64,000 nucleotides of DNA, taken from positions 170,970 through 234,969 of the forward strand of contig NZ_BSRQ01000013.1 in assembly GCF_030268685.1 (NCBI RefSeq), written 5' to 3'. Below are positions 47,997 to 56,049 of this stretch, in pieces (positions within the stretch are counted from its first letter, which is position 1; every line of letters starts with the position of its first letter). The notes beneath the pieces were generated by a model. The model was not told where the DNA came from. It did not search any database and saw only the letters and a program-made list of their open reading frames with translations. Source of the stretch: Microtetraspora sp. NBRC 13810. GTDB lineage: Bacteria > Actinomycetota > Actinomycetes > Streptosporangiales > Streptosporangiaceae. A program made the position numbers and the translations under genes.

Positions 47997-49181
47997 ATGA
48001 AAAACAGGTGGGCGATCACCGCGATATTGACGAGTTCGCTCGTCGCCGCGGGGCCGGGATTCGCCATCGCCGAGGACCGCGCGGTCCCGGCCGCTCAGGA
48101 CGACCAGGCGGAGCTTGACCGCTTCGACAAACGGACCGAGCCGTTCTACCGGCTGGACAAGGCCACCGACCCGGGCTTCCGGGACGGTTCCATGGGCGAG
48201 CTGCTCGACTACTGGGGCACGTGGAGCAGGGACGGCGTGGACCGGCGGTCGATCGTCTCCTCCGGACGGGTGGCGCGGGAGTTCCCCGGCACGCACGCGT
48301 TCCTCATCAAGTACCGGACCCGCCTCGCCCACCCGGGCAGCGCGGACCCGCTCGGCGACACCAGGGCGGAGCGGGCGAACGTGCCCTTCGTCCCGGCGAC
48401 CGGCATGCTGCTCGTGCCCTCGGACCCGTACCCGCAGGGCGAACGGCCGCTGGCGGTGTACGCGCCCACCCCGCGGGACATCGAGTTCGCGGTGGACATC
48501 ACCGAGATCAACAGGATGCTGGGCCGGGGCCTGGCGGTCCTGATGCCGAGCTACGCCGACACCTACGGCGTACCGGGATACCAGAGCGGCGCGGCGCTGC
48601 CGCCGATGGCCTTCACCACGGTGGACGCCGTCAGGGCCGCCCGGCAGCTCAGCGTGTCCGTCTCCGCGCAGGCCAGGAACCTTCTGGCACAGATCGGGCT
48701 GAACACCGCGCCCACCGCCCGGGCGTGGCCCGGTCCCCAGTGGGAGCGGGAGCGGTTCGTCTTCGACCGGCAGCCGCTGCTGCCCCGCGAGGGCGTCTGG
48801 ACGATCTGGCTGACCGGCGACCGCGGCTTCGCGGGCGGCGGCGACCGCATGATTCCGGTCGCCGGCCTGGACGCGTCGCTGAACGCGTCCGACTCCGGCC
48901 TGTCCCTGGACGGCATACTCGGCGGACTGGGCGGCAACCGGCCGCTGGGCGGATCGGTGAACGGATCACTGAACGGCCCCGGTCGCAACGTGTCGCTGAG
49001 CGGCTCCGTCAACGGCCTCGATGTGTCGGTCAACGGTTCGCTGGACGGCGACCTCGCCAACCTGATGCGGTGGGACGCCGCGCTGGCGGAGCGGTATGCC
49101 CCGCAGCTCGTGTCCAGCCAGGTGACTTCGGCACTCGGCCTGGTCACGAACGTGCTCAGGGACGTGACCTCGCTGCTGTGA
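47997..49181 (+). CDS. secreted lipase-like protein of unknown function
   Basis: 394 residues from ATG 47997, six bases after CCGGAGG. Signal peptide MKNRWAITAILTSSLVAAGPGFAIA. The mature N-terminal half (FYRLDKATDPGFRDGSMGELL, FLIKYRTRLAHPGS, PSYADTYGVPGYQSG, TTVDAVRAARQL) recalls secretory triacylglycerol lipases. The canonical GxSxG nucleophile elbow is not seen where expected, so catalytic activity is doubtful. The C-terminal third is a Gly/Ser/Asn-rich repeat (GSVNGSLNG, SGSVNGLDVSVNGSLDG) suggestive of a beta-solenoid or linker. No neighbour clarifies its role. Confidence 0.6.
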   Translation: MKNRWAITAILTSSLVAAGPGFAIAEDRAVPAAQDDQAELDRFDKRTEPFYRLDKATDPGFRDGSMGELLDYWGTWSRDGVDRRSIVSSGRVAREFPGTHAFLIKYRTRLAHPGSADPLGDTRAERANVPFVPATGMLLVPSDPYPQGERPLAVYAPTPRDIEFAVDITEINRMLGRGLAVLMPSYADTYGVPGYQSGAALPPMAFTTVDAVRAARQLSVSVSAQARNLLAQIGLNTAPTARAWPGPQWERERFVFDRQPLLPREGVWTIWLTGDRGFAGGGDRMIPVAGLDASLNASDSGLSLDGILGGLGGNRPLGGSVNGSLNGPGRNVSLSGSVNGLDVSVNGSLDGDLANLMRWDAALAERYAPQLVSSQVTSALGLVTNVLRDVTSLL

Positions 49182-49207
49182 CCCCGCGGTGAGGGGAACC
49201 GCGCCGA

Positions 49208-49234
49208 TGCGGCCTGGCCCGGGACCAGGCCGCA
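49208..49234. terminator. bidirectional hairpin terminator
   Basis: TGCGGCCTGG (49208-49217) pairs perfectly with CCAGGCCGCA (49225-49234) between convergent coding regions. Confidence 0.7.
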
Positions 49235-49237
49235 CGA

Positions 49238-49717
49238 TCACCCGCCGCTCCACTCCGCGGTGATCATGGCGAGCGCCTCGGTGAGGGCCGCGGCCGAGAT
49301 GGCGGACTTCGGATCGACGAGGTACTGCGTGGCCAGCCCGGCGAGAAGCGCCTGGTAGAAGCCGCCGAGGGCGAGCGCCTTCTCCTCGTCCGCGTCCGGG
49401 TCGAGATCGTGGAAGAGCGCCGCGAGGCCGAGCCGGGACCTGCGGGTGGCGGCCGCGAACGCCTCACGCACCTCGGGCATGCGGTCCATCTGGGCGACGA
49501 GCTCGAACTGGATGGCCCACAGCGGGCCGAGCCGGGCGAACGACTCGACGATCCGGCTCCAGGCGGCCTCGAACCGCTGCGCCGGGGTCGCGCCGGCCGT
49601 GTCACCGGCGGCCAGGGCGCTCTCCAGCTCCTCCCCCCACTCGGCCATGGCCTGCACGAGCGCCTCGTTGAGCAGCGCGGCGACCTGGCCCACCTGCTGT
49701 ACGAGGCGACCAGGCAC
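49238..49717 (-). pseudogene. TetR-type regulator remnant lacking the DNA-binding domain
   Basis: From about 49678 downward, the frame encodes the ligand-binding part of a TetR protein (ALLNEALVQAMAEWGEELESAL to LTEALAMITAEWSGG). The N-terminal helix-turn-helix of about 45 residues is missing. The first 13 codons of the open frame (from 49717) are antisense to a monooxygenase fragment, so they are not native. Without its HTH the product cannot act as a repressor. Confidence 0.65.
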
Positions 49718-50003
49718 GACGTGGAGTACGTGTTCGGCGACTCGGTCACGCGGCGGGCTTCGCCGCGTACGAGCGCGAGATGCGGCACTTCGCCGAGGAG
49801 AACCAGAAGCTCGCGGCGCCCAACCTCAAGGGATGGTGGCGGCGTCGGCCGCGCAGATCCGGTTCCAGATGCTGATGCTGCGGCTGATGCCCCACCTGCC
49901 GGGCAGGAACGCGATGGTCAGGCGGATCAGCGAGCCGATCCGCAGGGCCGCGAACGCGATCACGCTGAAGGACTACTCACGACAGCAGTGGCTTCGAGGG
50001 TGA
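49676..50003 (+). pseudogene. FAD-dependent monooxygenase remnant with internal deletion and frameshift
   Basis: Three pieces in three frames: RGDLAHLLYEATRHDVEYVFGDSVTR (49676-49753) from the N-terminal half of a PHBH-like flavin monooxygenase; GFAAYEREMRHFAEENQKL to NLKG (from 49756) from its C-terminal part; then, after a one-base loss near 49831, MVAASAAQIRFQMLMLRL to ANAITLKDY. The substrate-binding middle and the FAD-binding N-terminus are gone. It was probably the divergent partner of the adjacent TetR gene. Confidence 0.65.
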
Positions 50004-50849
50004 CAGAGGCGCCCCCGGCGAACTCGGCGCGGCGCCGTCCCCCTGTCCGTCCGGTGGGAAGACGGGCCGGGCGAGGTCGAGGAGGCCGGCCAGCACGGCC
50101 GGGTTGGCGGCGAGGGTGGCGGCGGACCTCATGGTGTGCGGGGTGCCGTCGAAGTCGGCGACCGCTGCCCCGGCCTCGCGGGCGATGACCGCTCCGGCCG
50201 CGGTGTCCCAGGGCTTGTTGGTGTACAGCACCGTGGCGTCGATCCTGCCCGCGGCGATCCAGGCGAGAGCGGTGGCGGCCGAGCCCAGCATGCGCAGCCG
50301 CTGGACCTTCCCGGCCAGGGTCCTGGCCAGGACGAGGCGCCGCCCGTTCACCGTCTCGGCATCCGGGCCGACGGCGTAGTCGCCGATCGCGACCACCACG
50401 GAGGAGAGCCGCTCGGCGCCGGCGACCGCGATCGGCTCGCCGTTGAGGCGCGAGCCGGTACCGTCCGCGGCGGTGTAACGCTCGCCCAGGAAGGGCAGCT
50501 CGATCACGCCGAGCACCGGGACGTCGCCGTCGAGCAGGCCCAGGGACGTGCCGCACATCGGCAGCCCGTGCATGAAGTTGACCGTGCCGTCGATCGGGTC
50601 GAGGGCCCAGGTCAGCCCGTTGCCGCCCTGGTTGGTGAGCCCTTCCTCCTCGCCGAGGACGCCGATCTCCGGGGTCTCCCTCGTGAGGAAGTCGCGCAGC
50701 GCGTCCTCGACGGCGAAGTCCACCTCGGTGGCCATGTCGCGGTCGCCCTTGGCGGTGACGGCGCCGGGAAGCCTGGTGGTGACGATCTGGCTGGCGATGG
50801 TGACGGCGTGCTCGGCGATCGGGAGGAGTGTGCGGGCGTCGAGGGTCAT
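49977..50849 (-). CDS. inositol monophosphatase family protein
   Basis: 290 residues from ATG 50849. Metal-binding motifs of the Li+-sensitive phosphatase superfamily are complete: GEEEG near residue 67, DPIDGTVNFMHG near 84-95 and the C-terminal WDTAAGAVIAREAGA. Likely to dephosphorylate inositol-1-phosphate or a related sugar or nucleotide phosphate. The last 17 residues are a Ser/Pro-rich tail whose coding region overlaps the convergent monooxygenase remnant, so the C-terminus may have been altered by that rearrangement. Confidence 0.9.
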   Translation of the reverse strand: MTLDARTLLPIAEHAVTIASQIVTTRLPGAVTAKGDRDMATEVDFAVEDALRDFLTRETPEIGVLGEEEGLTNQGGNGLTWALDPIDGTVNFMHGLPMCGTSLGLLDGDVPVLGVIELPFLGERYTAADGTGSRLNGEPIAVAGAERLSSVVVAIGDYAVGPDAETVNGRRLVLARTLAGKVQRLRMLGSAATALAWIAAGRIDATVLYTNKPWDTAAGAVIAREAGAAVADFDGTPHTMRSAATLAANPAVLAGLLDLARPVFPPDGQGDGAAPSSPGAPLSPSKPLLS

Positions 50850-50969
50850 ACGCGTGTCCTTCGAAGTGGCCAGGATCCCGAGCCTAGACGACGCGGCTCC
50901 GGCGGCGGTGGACCGGGGGCACGGAGAACTGTCTCCCGCGAATCTGTCCCACCGTGCTAAATTCTGGCC

Positions 50970-51605
50970 GTGCAGTCAAAAAGTAGGCCAAGCGGCCAGA
51001 AGTCGCGATCGTTCATCGAGACGGCCCGCCGGGCGCAGATCATCGCCTCGGCCATCGAGGTGATCGCCGGCCACGGCTTCGCCAAAGCGTCGCTGGCCCG
51101 CATCGCCGAGCACGCGGGCATCAGCAAGGGGGTGATCTCCTACCACTTCGCCGGCAAGGACAAGCTGATGGAGGAAGTGGTCACCCAGGTCTACAGCGAG
51201 ATCGTCGAGGCGGTGTCGCCGATGATGATGGCCCAGAAGAGCGCGACCGCGTTGCTGCGGACCCAGATCCTCGGCGTCGCCCAGCACATGCGCGGGCACC
51301 GCACGCAGCTCAAGGCGCTGGGCGAGATCTTCATCCACCTGCGCCGCCCCGACGGCACTCCGCGTTACGGGATCACCACGAGCGAGGAGCTGTTCCAGGT
51401 CCTGGAGCACATCTACCGGCTCGGCCAGCGAAACGGGGAGTTCCGCCCGTTCGACATCCGGGTCATGGCCATCACCCACCAGGCGGCGCTGGACAACATG
51501 TTCGCCTACTGGAGCGCCTTCCCCGAGCACGACCTCGAAGCCCACGCCCGCGAGCTGGCGGACATCTTCGAGCACGCCACCCGCGCTGAGGAGACCCCTT
51601 CATGA
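50970..51605 (+). CDS. TetR family transcriptional regulator
   Basis: 211 residues from GTG 50970. The HTH is clear: RRAQIIASAIEVIAGHGFAKASLARIAEHAGISKGVISYHFAGKDKL. The ligand-binding domain follows (residues 65-205). A TAAATT box at 50958-50963 lies six bases before the GTG and there is no ribosome-binding site, again hinting at a leaderless message. ATGA overlap with the acyltransferase gene shows they form one operon; the regulator presumably controls it. Confidence 0.9.
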   Translation: MQSKSRPSGQKSRSFIETARRAQIIASAIEVIAGHGFAKASLARIAEHAGISKGVISYHFAGKDKLMEEVVTQVYSEIVEAVSPMMMAQKSATALLRTQILGVAQHMRGHRTQLKALGEIFIHLRRPDGTPRYGITTSEELFQVLEHIYRLGQRNGEFRPFDIRVMAITHQAALDNMFAYWSAFPEHDLEAHARELADIFEHATRAEETPS

Positions 51606-52720
51606 CCGCCACGACGACACCCGGGACACCTTTACGCACCGGGCGGCTGCTCTACCTCGACAACCTGCGCGTCGCCCTGACCGTCCTGGTGGTGGTGCAC
51701 CACCTGGCCGTCACCTACGGCAACATCCCGCTCTGGTACCACGTCGAGCCCGCCGAAGACCCCTCCGGCCTGGCCCTGGACATCCTGGTCACCTTCGACC
51801 AGGCGTTCTTCATGGGCGCGTTCTTCTTCATCTCCGGCCTCTTCACCCCGGGCGCCCACGACCGCAAGGGCGGCCGGCTCTTCCTGCGCGACCGGCTGGT
51901 CAGGCTCGGCATCCCGCTGCTCGCCTTCCTCCTGCTGCTGCGCCCGCTGGTGAACTTCGAGTCCTACCCGGCGGTGGCCGCCGCCCTCGGCGACCCCGGC
52001 CTGCCGTACTGGCTGTTCTACCTGGTCACCTGGGATCCGGGGCCGATGTGGTTCGTCGAGGTGCTGCTCGTCTTCGCGGCGCTGTACGCGGTGTGGCGCG
52101 CGTTCGCGCGGGCGGTGCCGGTGGTGGAGACGCCGGTGGCGCCGCGGGCCCGCGCGGTCGTGCTGTTCACGCTCGGCCTGACCGCGGCGACGTTCCTGTG
52201 GCGGCTGGTGGTGCCGGTCGAGGCTTACTGGCCGGTGATCGGCCTGCCCACGCCGTCGTACCTGCCGCAGTACGCGGCGCTCTTCGTCGCCGGGCTGGTC
52301 GCCTACCGGCGCCGGTGGCTGGAGGCGCTGTCGCCGAGGGCGGGGCGCCTGGCCTTCGCGGCGGCCGGTGCGGTGACGGCGGTGCTGTTCCCGCTCGCCA
52401 TGGTCACCGCGGGCCCGGTGCAGACGCTGGCGCTCGCGGCCTGGCACTCGTCGTTCGCGGTCGCGATGTGCACCGGGCTGCTGTGGCTCTTCCGGCGCCG
52501 CTTCGACCGGCAGGGGCCGCGCGGCCGGTTCCTGTCCGCGAACGCCTACACGGTCTACGTCGTGCACCCGGTGGTGCTCGTCGGCGTCGCCTGGGCCTTC
52601 GTCTGGCTGGACGCGCCCGCCGTGGTCAAGTTCGCCGTGACGACCGTGATCGCGCTGCCGCTCTGCTGGCTGCTGGCCTCGGCCGTACGCGCCCTGCCCG
52701 GGGCGAAGCGGGTGCTGTAG
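51602..52720 (+). CDS. membrane acyltransferase 3 family (OpgC/MdoC-like)
   Basis: 372 residues with about ten membrane helices. The acyltransferase_3 opening RLLYLDNLRVALTVLVVVHHLAVTYG contains the conserved His; MGAFFFISGLFTPGAHDRKGGRLFLRDRLVRLGIPLL carries the conserved basic loop. Members transfer acetyl or succinyl groups to extracytoplasmic glycans, antibiotics or lipids. The final helices (YTVYVVHPVVLVGVAWAFVW) are typical. The substrate is not deducible. Co-transcribed with the TetR gene. Confidence 0.87.
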   Translation: MTATTTPGTPLRTGRLLYLDNLRVALTVLVVVHHLAVTYGNIPLWYHVEPAEDPSGLALDILVTFDQAFFMGAFFFISGLFTPGAHDRKGGRLFLRDRLVRLGIPLLAFLLLLRPLVNFESYPAVAAALGDPGLPYWLFYLVTWDPGPMWFVEVLLVFAALYAVWRAFARAVPVVETPVAPRARAVVLFTLGLTAATFLWRLVVPVEAYWPVIGLPTPSYLPQYAALFVAGLVAYRRRWLEALSPRAGRLAFAAAGAVTAVLFPLAMVTAGPVQTLALAAWHSSFAVAMCTGLLWLFRRRFDRQGPRGRFLSANAYTVYVVHPVVLVGVAWAFVWLDAPAVVKFAVTTVIALPLCWLLASAVRALPGAKRVL

Positions 52721-52755
52721 ACGGGCTCCGGCGTCCCGGGCGGGCCGGAGCCCGT
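52721..52755. terminator. bidirectional hairpin terminator
   Basis: ACGGGCTCCGGC (52721-52732) pairs perfectly with GCCGGAGCCCGT (52744-52755) between the convergent acyltransferase and beta-lactamase genes. Confidence 0.75.
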
Positions 52756-52762
52756 CCCCCGG

Positions 52763-53710
52763 CTAGGGGAGCCTGCCCAGGCCGCGGGCCAGGATGGTGG
52801 CGGTCTGGGCGATGACCGCTTCGTCGTACGGGGCGTCGGCCGCCCGGCGGTCGGTGTAGATCGACATGATGATCGGGGCCGCCGACTTTCCCGGCCAGAT
52901 GACGGCGATGTCGTTCGCCCCGCCGTAGTAGGAGGTGGAACCGGTCTTGTCGCCGATGATCCAGGTCCTGGGCAGGCCGGCGCGGATCCGGGCGTCGCCG
53001 GTCTGGTTCGCGCGCAGCCAGCCGTTCAGCCGCGCCCGGTCCTTCGCGTGCAGCGCGTCCCCGGCGGTGAGCGCGCGCAGGTCGCGGGCCGCGGCCACCG
53101 GGGTGGTGGTGTCCCGCTTCGCACCGGGCTTCCACACGTTCAGATCGGTCTCCCAGCGGTCCAGCCGGGAGACCGGGTCCTTCAGCGTGCGCAGGTACCC
53201 GGTCAGCCCCGCCGGGCCGCCGATCTGCCTGAGCAGCATGTTGCCCGCGGTGTTGTCGCTCCGGGTGATGGCCGCCTCGCACAACGCGGCGACGGTCATC
53301 CCGTCCCGCACGTGCTTCTCGGTGACCGGCGAGTACTCCACCACCTCCTCGGCCTTCCAGCGGATGACCCGGTCCATCAGCCCCGGGTCGGACGTGCGCG
53401 CCTTGTGCAGCACCGCGCCGGCGGCCAGCGCCTTGAAGGTGGACAGCAACGGGAAGCGCTCGCCGGACCGGTTGCCGACCGTCCTGCCGGTGGCGGTGTC
53501 CACGGCGTAGGCCCCGATGCGCCCCTCGTAGGACGCCTCCAGCTTCCGCAGCTCCTGCCGGACCCGCTCCTCGCGGGAGACCGGCCCGGTGACCGCCGCG
53601 CCCTGCGTGCTCGCCTGGGCGGCGCCCGCGCCACAGGCCGATCCGGCGAGCAGTATGGAGAGCGCCAGCCCGGCCGCCTTCGTCGCCGCCGGAAAGCGGG
53701 AGTATCGCAT
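52763..53710 (-). CDS. class A beta-lactamase
   Basis: 315 residues from ATG 53710. The signal peptide has a lipobox-like LLAGSAC, so it may be lipid-anchored or secreted. All Ambler class A motifs are intact: STFK (Ser90, Lys93), SDN (151-153), the omega-loop Glu in ETDLN (Glu187) and KTG (255-257) followed by S. Length and spacing match active actinobacterial penicillinases. It should hydrolyse penams and possibly cephems outside the membrane. No BlaI/BlaR or AmpR-type regulator is adjacent; a sigma factor gene is divergent. Confidence 0.93.
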   Translation of the reverse strand: MRYSRFPAATKAAGLALSILLAGSACGAGAAQASTQGAAVTGPVSREERVRQELRKLEASYEGRIGAYAVDTATGRTVGNRSGERFPLLSTFKALAAGAVLHKARTSDPGLMDRVIRWKAEEVVEYSPVTEKHVRDGMTVAALCEAAITRSDNTAGNMLLRQIGGPAGLTGYLRTLKDPVSRLDRWETDLNVWKPGAKRDTTTPVAAARDLRALTAGDALHAKDRARLNGWLRANQTGDARIRAGLPRTWIIGDKTGSTSYYGGANDIAVIWPGKSAAPIIMSIYTDRRAADAPYDEAVIAQTATILARGLGRLP

Positions 53711-53774
53711 GCCATGTCCTTGCCTTCGGGAACAGAGGGCGTCGAGCCAATCAGACCGGATCCGATGATGTCCA

Positions 53775-53804
53775 ATATCGATATCGCCGGCCGGTGGATA
53801 TCGG
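53775..53804. promoter_or_regulatory. palindromic ATATCGATAT and second GATATC in the divergent gap
   Basis: A perfect 10-bp palindrome at 53775-53784 and a further GATATC at 53797-53802, between the beta-lactamase and ECF sigma genes. Possible operator; tentative. Confidence 0.3.
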
Positions 53805-53828
53805 ACCACATATGAGTGCAGGTGGGGA

Positions 53829-54824
53829 ATGACGAGCGGCGATCACACGGAGCTGCTGGATGCCGCGCGGGCGGGTGACTCCGCGGCCTTCGGGCGGCTG
53901 GTGGACCCGTTCCGCGGCGAGCTGGAGGCGCACTGCTACCGGATGCTCGGGTCGATCCACGACGCCGAGGACGCGGTGCAGGACGCGCTGGTGCGCGCCT
54001 GGCGGGGGCTGGACCGGTTCGAGGACCGCGGCTCGATCCGGCCCTGGCTGTACCGGATCGCCACCAACCGGTGCCTGACGATGCTCGAACGCCGGGGCCG
54101 CAGGGAGCTGCCCACCGATCTCAGCCCCGGCGCCGCGCCACAGGCCGAGACGATGTGGCTGGAGCCGTACCCGGACGACCGGCTGGGGCTCGCGGACCTC
54201 GGCCCCGAGGCGCGATATGTCGCCCGCGAGGGGGTGGAGCTGGCCTTCGTCGCCGCGCTCCAGCATCTGCCCGCCCGGCAGCGGGCCGTGCTGGTGCTGC
54301 GCGAGGTGCTGCGGTTCTCCGCGCAGGAGGTCGCCGGCCTGCTGGACACCACCGTCGCGTCGGTCAACAGCGCGCTGCAACGCGCCAGGAAGACCCTCGC
54401 CCTGCGGCTTCCCGGCGACAGCCGGCAGGCGGCCCTGAGCTCCCTGGACGAGGCGGGCATCCGGAAGGTGGCGGACCGCTATGCCGCCGCGTGGGAGCTC
54501 GGCGACGTGGACGCCATCGTGGCCATGCTGACCGAGGACGCGAAGTACGCGATGCCGCCGCTGCCCGAATGGTACGAGGGCCGGGACGCCGTCAGGGCGT
54601 TCCTGGTCGAGGGTCCGCTGAGGCTGCGGTGGCGTGTCCTGCCCGCGCGGGCCAACGGGCAGCTCGCGTTCGGCACCTACATGTGGGACGCGGGCAAGGA
54701 GGTCTACGTCGCGGCGGGGCTGGACGTGGTCGTCCTGCGCGGCGCCGAGATCGCCGAGGTCGTTTCGTTCCTGATGCCGGACATCTTCCCGTTGTTCGGC
54801 CTGCCCGCCGAGATCGCGGCGTGA
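53829..54824 (+). CDS. ECF sigma factor with SnoaL-like C-terminal domain (SigG/ECF56-like group)
   Basis: 331 residues. Sigma-2 region: [58 protein letters not shown]. Sigma-4: [48 protein letters not shown] SnoaL/NTF2-like domain follows from about residue 215 ([21 protein letters not shown]), which in this group replaces a separate anti-sigma factor by binding the sigma core. Target genes are unknown. The ECF subgroup label is from memory. A headless DUF5753 gene begins 24 bp after its stop. Confidence 0.88.
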   Translation: MTSGDHTELLDAARAGDSAAFGRLVDPFRGELEAHCYRMLGSIHDAEDAVQDALVRAWRGLDRFEDRGSIRPWLYRIATNRCLTMLERRGRRELPTDLSPGAAPQAETMWLEPYPDDRLGLADLGPEARYVAREGVELAFVAALQHLPARQRAVLVLREVLRFSAQEVAGLLDTTVASVNSALQRARKTLALRLPGDSRQAALSSLDEAGIRKVADRYAAAWELGDVDAIVAMLTEDAKYAMPPLPEWYEGRDAVRAFLVEGPLRLRWRVLPARANGQLAFGTYMWDAGKEVYVAAGLDVVVLRGAEIAEVVSFLMPDIFPLFGLPAEIAA

Positions 54825-54848
54825 TTCCTCGTAGGGTGGCCGGGTGAG

Positions 54849-55433
54849 GTGTCCCACGTGAGGAACGACCCGGTCGCCCGGGAGATCGCGAGCGCGGCCA
54901 GGGTGCGGTCGGCCGGGTGGCTCGCGGTCTTCTCCGCCGCGATGATCCCGGCGTTGCTGCAGACCCCGGAGTACGCCCGGCCGGCGCTGGCCCTCGGCCG
55001 GGAGGTGACCGGGCGGGAGGCGGCGCAGGCGGCGACCGTCCGCACCGGGGCGCAGGCGATGCTGACCGAGCCGGGCCGGAAGTTCGCCTTCCTGCTCACC
55101 GAGGGCGCCGTGCGCACCTGGCCGGGGTCACCCGCGCTGATGCCGGCCCAGCTCGACCGGTTGCTCCAGGTGGCGGAGCTGCCGAACGTACGGCTCGGCG
55201 TGGTGCCGTGGTCGGCGCCGGTCCCCGCGTTCCCGCTGCACGGGTTCACGATCTACGACGGGACGGTGAGCGTGGCCGAGAGCTTCACCGGCGACGTCAC
55301 ACTGAGCGGGGAGGCCGAGCTGGCCGCGCACGAGGAGATCTTCGAGTCGTTCGCCGCGGCCGCGGTCTATGGCGACGACCTGCGCATACTCCTCGCCCGG
55401 ATCAGGACCGAGTTCGCCCGGTTGCCCGCCTGA
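54849..55433 (+). CDS. DUF5753 protein without helix-turn-helix
   Basis: 194 residues from GTG 54849. It matches the C-terminal domain of the very common actinomycete XRE-DUF5753 regulators: FSAAMIPALLQTPEYARPALAL, RKFAFLLTEGAVRTW, LDRLLQVAELPNVRLGVVPW, FTIYD and LARIRTEF. The N-terminal XRE domain of about 65 residues is missing, replaced by RNDPVAREIASAARVRSAGWLA. It could be a stand-alone partner of a DUF397/XRE protein encoded elsewhere, a regulator of the preceding ECF sigma, or a truncated gene. The reading frame is intact. Confidence 0.75.
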   Translation: MSHVRNDPVAREIASAARVRSAGWLAVFSAAMIPALLQTPEYARPALALGREVTGREAAQAATVRTGAQAMLTEPGRKFAFLLTEGAVRTWPGSPALMPAQLDRLLQVAELPNVRLGVVPWSAPVPAFPLHGFTIYDGTVSVAESFTGDVTLSGEAELAAHEEIFESFAAAAVYGDDLRILLARIRTEFARLPA

Positions 55434-55506
55434 CGGGCAAAGCAGTAATGCTTCTGGCATTCCGGACATGGATCGAGGTGACCGTCGATCCAAGTAAGGA
55501 GGCCGG

Positions 55507-56049
55507 ATGGGAGCCGACCCCCACGGCCGGTTCGTGGAGTTGTACGAACACGCATACAGACCGGTGCTCGGATACGTGCTGCGCCGCTGCCAGAACCCCG
55601 ACGACGCGGCCGACGTGGTGGCCGAGACGTTCACGGTCGCCTGGCGGCGGATCGCCGAGGTGCCGCCGGGCGAGGAGGCCAGACTCTGGCTGTTCGGCGT
55701 AGCCCGCCGGGTCCTCGCCAACCACCGGCGCGGTGAACGCCGCCACGACCAGCGGACCGCGGCGCTACGGGAGCAGCTCGCCGCCTCCCCGCTGGTCACC
55801 GGCCCGCCGCGGGAGGACCTCTCCCCCATGGGCGAGGTCTTCCGCGGCCTGCCCGACGACGACCGGGAACTGCTCGCCCTGGTCGCCTGGGAACGGCTGG
55901 ACGCCGGGGAGATCGCCCTCATGCTCGGCATCTCCCGCAACGCCGTACGGGTGCGGCTCTTCCGTGCCCGCAAGCGGTTCGCCAGGGGGCTGCGCAGAGC
56001 CGGATACGACCGCACGTACGCCATCGCCCTGGAAGGGAGCACCCTGTGA
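55507..56049 (+). CDS. ECF RNA polymerase sigma factor
   Basis: 180 residues from ATG 55507 with AAGGAGG upstream. Sigma-2: FVELYEHAYRPVLGYVLRRCQNPDDAADVVAETFTVAWRRI with RLWLFGVARRVLANHRR. Sigma-4: LPDDDRELLALVAWERLDAGEIALMLGISRNAVRVRLFRARKRF. The stop overlaps the GTG of the next gene (GTGA), a membrane protein in the place of an anti-sigma factor. Typical of the actinobacterial ECF group paired with CU044_5270-type proteins. Confidence 0.9.
   Translation: MGADPHGRFVELYEHAYRPVLGYVLRRCQNPDDAADVVAETFTVAWRRIAEVPPGEEARLWLFGVARRVLANHRRGERRHDQRTAALREQLAASPLVTGPPREDLSPMGEVFRGLPDDDRELLALVAWERLDAGEIALMLGISRNAVRVRLFRARKRFARGLRRAGYDRTYAIALEGSTL

Noticed and set aside
49238..49717. Intact 159-residue TetR-like gene
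   Set aside because: The N-terminal codons are antisense to a monooxygenase fragment and no HTH is encoded, so it is treated as a remnant.
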